Source of the DNA: Gimesia sp.
Lineage (GTDB): Bacteria > Planctomycetota > Planctomycetia > Planctomycetales > Planctomycetaceae
Length of the DNA stretch: 64,000 bases
Reading direction: 5' to 3'
NCBI GenBank assembly: GCA_002706765.1
Contig: PAJV01000016.1
Coordinates: 170,001-234,000 of the forward strand
The notes beneath the pieces are model-generated. The model had not been told where the DNA came from and searched no databases. It was given only the letters and a program-made list of their open reading frames with translations. The position numbers were made by a program, and so were the translations under genes. How positions within the stretch are numbered: position 1 is the stretch's first letter; every line of letters starts with the position of its first letter. Shown piece after piece: positions 62,101-64,000 of this stretch.

Positions 62101-62874
62101 CTGATTACGTATTCCAACTCTTCCAACCAGGTCCACAGTATGTCCGCCAGCCTGGGAAGCCTGACACGAGTGGTGCAGCAGGATAATTTTCCAATCCTGG
62201 CCAACTATCGCACGTTCCGTAAGCTGGACATTCCTGAGTGGAGACCGGAAAGTGGTGAAAGCCAGACGACCAGCGTGCGGCTCACCTTCCCTCCCGATGA
62301 TAAAAAATATGAAGGTTTCAGCGGACGCATTGACCACAGGCTCTACAAAAAAGGCCCAGATGGCAAAATGGTCGAAGCCCATAAAGGGATGTTCTTTGGA
62401 CGTGGTAAATCGTTCAACAATATTCCACGCCCTGAGCCAGGCAAACCTTACGAAACACTTTATGCAGCCGTCGATACCTATTTCACGGTTCCCTATGACG
62501 AAGGTTTGAAAGACAGCCAGGGTACCATCACCCTTGACGCCGCATTCCCGGGAATCCCGGTCAAAATGGAAGGTTCGATCGATCTGAAAGTCCTCACGGT
62601 TGGCAGACCCGATGTCTATATTCTGCAGATCAAGGGACCACAGAAACTGATTGACGCCTCCGCCGCCAAGACGAATCACAGTAGTTCCTCGCAAGCGATT
62701 CTGGAAATTCCCACTCAAATCAATGGCATCTCCAAGATCAAGGTCACACTACCGGTGACGGTGACACCGGATGTGAAATCCACGCTTGCGAAACAGCTGA
62801 TTCGATCGACCATCAGTATTTCGACCAGTGATTCCCGAATTTCCGATTCAATCCCGATTGAGATCACACAGTAA
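59131..62874 (+). CDS. Secreted S8 subtilase with tripeptidyl-peptidase-II-like organisation
   Basis: This 1247-residue serine peptidase starts at ATG 59131 with GAGGGG upstream. A signal peptide (LLRTCLLMLCLVCWTSL) is followed by a prodomain-like part (about 40-150). Catalytic residues are Asp179 (VAIIDTGIDTSHPVF), His406 (SHGTHVAGIVAG) and Ser589 (NGTSMSSPIAAGAA). The D-to-H distance of about 227 residues is far above the usual 30-60 and resembles tripeptidyl peptidase II. The insert carries the EF-hand-like loop DVDMDGKFSKEE and a second, weaker DINRNGTKDD. A long beta-rich C-terminal region (about 690-1247) also fits TPP II. Planctomycetes are known to have TPP II-like enzymes. It probably degrades peptides outside the cytoplasm. 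Thioesterase and monooxygenase genes follow closely. Confidence 0.9.
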   Translation: MNRFYRYNLLRTCLLMLCLVCWTSLGSQSASAQLKEELCECSPELTLLLRVNDVRRTADLIKKAGGEIVYDPNLGIGNDIPFLVVNLPPSKLNDKKFIDSLKLPSGVMEEIIPSKIVPQAEPAIDSANSGSTNSAELQVAPEADFDSLYVPLDDIKVPALRKRVAGKGLGEGTIVAIIDTGIDTSHPVFQDRVIFWDDATREGRSPLTRTRQLDSKIELEHGKFVALPEKIKENDYVYSGYIDEKKLGFQQGDLWTTLDKEGVDINRNGTKDDKLLVVVGIIPNPELVKLEAATNKAKEERKAAAAKDEPIPAGKPDLEKRDLTKEYALAFVDVDMDGKFSKEEADTPIMDFNSARKMQREDLKPPYQIMLEFPSRTKRIAYPLLFRPDSKNQVTEITVAFDQQSHGTHVAGIVAGSGLQIEGAAPKASLMAIKVCSGRSCTDQAILRGIISAFFNPQGYVPDVVNISLGSHEGYLKRPLSILLQDLSAKFGTTFFVSASNDGPGYRTINGLGASSPAVFVGAHVSANTLREHYRLAEGVDAPEHGLLYFSSLGPSYTGEMRPNVVAPGSALSSTPLNTEGSSMFNGTSMSSPIAAGAAAAMLSLIKEDKEYAKVLERQQKKIEAIRKKSSDSKYSLTSLALSMRLALENSAMRMKGFTYAQQGAGLIDIDKAYTEFLRLAKLTLDPKMQTAEFSINHYSKFNRLYDRSNNIEAHKRVDLDLNIDGEVSDQGSLLLKNTPSIVKLEKVEIQDSEGNVTILDVNGKNDKIPFSIALPGKEEAQGNQISLVLSNSSKSYFYSTRKRNLMETGKTYLAYYTVTQHGEREFSFLDVVHKPIELSDLNTEVSLPSLNLQDSERVAAYVVSEKTITAGAYHRYPIAVTRRDSSLTVMLGVVASSSGRLLVSVFDPDGEEIGYRVVQQTAQLGGDRSNASLTVSTKEEGIHEVVVSTFSGNWLSESKYDLLIEAQRFRASTDDLALGTVDSGKEAEKLITYSNSSNQVHSMSASLGSLTRVVQQDNFPILANYRTFRKLDIPEWRPESGESQTTSVRLTFPPDDKKYEGFSGRIDHRLYKKGPDGKMVEAHKGMFFGRGKSFNNIPRPEPGKPYETLYAAVDTYFTVPYDEGLKDSQGTITLDAAFPGIPVKMEGSIDLKVLTVGRPDVYILQIKGPQKLIDASAAKTNHSSSSQAILEIPTQINGISKIKVTLPVTVTPDVKSTLAKQLIRSTISISTSDSRISDSIPIEITQ

Positions 62875-62909
62875 CCCGGCAATCACGTTCAGGCAGGAAC
62901 TGAGATTTC

Positions 62910-63320
62910 ATGCAGGATCAACAGCCTCGTATCGGGGCACAACATTCGATTTCATTCGAGGTGGAACAGAGCCAGACAATCTCTTTTTCGTACGAAACAG
63001 AAATTTCGGTACTCTCCACGCCGTCGCTGATTTGGTTTCTGGAACAGGCGGCGTTACAATTTCTGCTACCGTGGCAGGATGACAAGTCGATCAGTGTCGG
63101 CACCCATGTGGACGTGGAGCACCTCGCTCCCACTCCCGTTGGTGCGACCGTCGACTGTACCGCGCAGCTGATCTATCACGATGGTCCCGTCTATCGCTTC
63201 AAAGTGGAAGCGTATGCCGGTGATGAAAAAATCGCGAAAGGTCTGCATTCCCGCCGAATCATTCAAGCCAGTCAGTTAGCACGACGCCTGCAGGCATTCG
63301 AAACCAAAAGCAGAAAGTAA
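62910..63320 (+). CDS. Thioesterase family protein (hotdog fold, FlK-like)
   Basis: This 136-residue hotdog-fold protein has a conserved N-terminal acyl-binding part (SVLSTPSLIWFLEQAALQFL) and VGTHVDVEHLAPTPVGATVD, a pattern typical of fluoroacetyl-CoA thioesterase-like (FlK) proteins, where Thr, Glu and His form the catalytic set (here T, E and H in STP, LEQ and EHLAP). It would hydrolyse a small acyl-CoA, or act in thioester housekeeping. It follows the subtilase by 35 bases and precedes the ABM monooxygenase by 5, suggesting at least a two-gene operon. Substrate unknown. Confidence 0.85.
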   Translation: MQDQQPRIGAQHSISFEVEQSQTISFSYETEISVLSTPSLIWFLEQAALQFLLPWQDDKSISVGTHVDVEHLAPTPVGATVDCTAQLIYHDGPVYRFKVEAYAGDEKIAKGLHSRRIIQASQLARRLQAFETKSRK

Positions 63321-63325
63321 AAAAC

Positions 63326-63634
63326 ATGATCTTCGTCATTGCAGATATTGAAATCGCAGAGGGAAAACAGGCCGCCTTCCTGGAAGCCTTTCACCAGTTG
63401 GTTCCCCTGGTTCACGCAGAAGATGGCTGTATTGAATATGGCCCCGCGGTCGACGAAGAGACGGACATCCCGGTCCAGGTGAAGAACGGCAGTCAGATCG
63501 TCACTGTCATGGAAAAATGGGAGAGCGTGGAAGCACTCAAAGCACACCTCGCAGCGCCCCACATGCTGACTTACCGCGAACAGGTTGCCGAGCTTGTCAA
63601 AGGGACAAAGATCAAAGTTCTGAAACCGGCTTAA
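63326..63634 (+). CDS. Antibiotic biosynthesis monooxygenase (ABM) family protein, YgiN-like
   Basis: This 102-residue protein has the ABM/dimeric alpha-beta barrel pattern: VIADIEIAEGKQAAFLEAFH at the start, HAEDGCIEYGPAVDEET in the middle, and VMEKWESVEALKAHLAAPH near the end. These small dimers include quinol monooxygenase YgiN and haem-degrading IsdG types; the residues for haem are not recognised, so a quinone or reactive-carbonyl role is more likely. It begins five bases after the thioesterase stop and is probably co-transcribed. Confidence 0.88.
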   Translation: MIFVIADIEIAEGKQAAFLEAFHQLVPLVHAEDGCIEYGPAVDEETDIPVQVKNGSQIVTVMEKWESVEALKAHLAAPHMLTYREQVAELVKGTKIKVLKPA

Positions 63635-63641
63635 GCGCAGC

Positions 63642-64000
63642 TTACGGTTTGGGAGCGACCAGGGGCAGTTCCTCTGTTTCCGGTTCTGTCTGGCCGACGG
63701 GTGCTTCCGGTAGAGCCGGGATCAGTTCTCCTGTCAGTTGATACAGATAGAATCGTACCAGCGGTCGATAAGGGGTCGCTGGTTCTGCTTCCAGTATCTC
63801 GCGCAAATGACCGGTTGCCAGTTCGGGTTGCCCCGCTTCGATTTCGCAGCGGGCCAGGTTCAGCAGCAATGGGATCTGCTGCTGCGAAAGCCCGTAGAGA
63901 TAGTTCACAATCGAAACCGCGTGCTGGGTAGGCCAGAAGCTGTTCGAAACCGGCTGGACCAGAGGCATCGACTGCAGCACACCGGCAATGCGGGCTTCTT
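63642..64000 (-). CDS. TPR-like helical protein, C-terminal part (5' end outside window)
   Basis: The minus-strand frame is open from the right edge to a stop at 63642, giving about 119 residues of the C-terminus. An internal GTG at 63980 need not be the start, since upstream codons (EARIAG) are open. LLNLARCEIEAGQPELATGH, then REILEAEPATPYRPLVRFYL, has TPR-like helix spacing. The tail is Pro/Glu-rich (PEAPVGQTEPETEELP). It converges on the ABM gene with a gap of seven bases. The rest of the gene is not visible. Confidence 0.75.
   Translation of the reverse strand, partial: EARIAGVLQSMPLVQPVSNSFWPTQHAVSIVNYLYGLSQQQIPLLLNLARCEIEAGQPELATGHLREILEAEPATPYRPLVRFYLYQLTGELIPALPEAPVGQTEPETEELPLVAPKP

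Noticed and set aside
61834-62718. 294-codon minus-strand frame opposite the subtilase C-terminus
   Set aside because: Antisense to a continuous, clearly coding frame; no independent support.
1-64000. CRISPR arrays, prophage, integrases or transposases
   Set aside because: No regularly spaced direct repeats and no recombinase or transposase motifs were found in any frame read; only the small palindromic repeats suggest past mobility.

Overview
The window looks like a chromosomal segment of a planctomycete, most likely a Gimesia-type member of the Planctomycetales. The support is family content rather than a database match. There is a DUF1559 protein with its 'DGHVRFI' signature. There is a very long PVC-type protein combining a beta-propeller, HEAT-like repeats and a CxxCH cytochrome. 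There is a secreted protein carrying the planctomycetal LEPR-XLL-like motif (LEDRQLLSA), plus a sulfatase, many secreted beta-propeller and PDZ proteins, and a GC content near 50%. No phage, integrase, transposase, tRNA, rRNA or CRISPR array was seen.

Layout. 1-7700 (minus) is a three-gene membrane module: a YqiJ-like OB-fold membrane protein, a long flotillin (YqiK-like), and a giant AAA ATPase of the DUF3686 'DNA repair ATPase' type that runs off the left edge. 8119-13286 holds housekeeping genes: fabI, a primary-type sigma factor and citrate synthase, with a noncoding interval of about 1 kb. 13410-17706 holds a beta-helix protein, a flippase-like membrane protein, a small zinc-ribbon protein and an AAA ATPase with an N-terminal winged-helix-like part. 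18120-24112 is a co-directional biosynthetic cluster: asparagine synthase, acyl carrier protein, AMP-forming ligase, NAD-synthase-like ATP-pyrophosphatase and polysaccharide deacetylase. 24446-25882 holds rpsD and an adenylate kinase. 25971-47409 is an accessory stretch of mostly secreted or hypothetical proteins: sulfatase, transglutaminase-like, SDR, DUF1559, Ntn hydrolase, TPR, metallophosphoesterase, NHL, a His/Asn/Gly-rich PDZ protein, an animal-type haem peroxidase and a glycosidase-like propeller. 47552-58255 holds glgC, the PVC cytochrome protein, rarA, a queuosine-tRNA mannosyltransferase-like enzyme and a SulP transporter. 59131-64000 holds a tripeptidyl-peptidase-II-like subtilase, a thioesterase, an ABM monooxygenase and the end of another gene.

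Non-coding structure stands out. A family of roughly 96-bp imperfect palindromes with TCTAGA-like ends occurs three times plus one half copy, and one copy supplies the stop codon of the gene it abuts. A different element, a terminator hairpin capped by a GNRA tetraloop with a conserved 5' box, occurs on both sides of the haem peroxidase gene and shows compensatory base changes. Two membrane-protein genes (14343-15416 and 30970-31785) have their only good Shine-Dalgarno in front of an in-frame ATC or ATT codon, suggesting non-canonical starts. Functions are inferred from motifs read by eye; no database search was possible.
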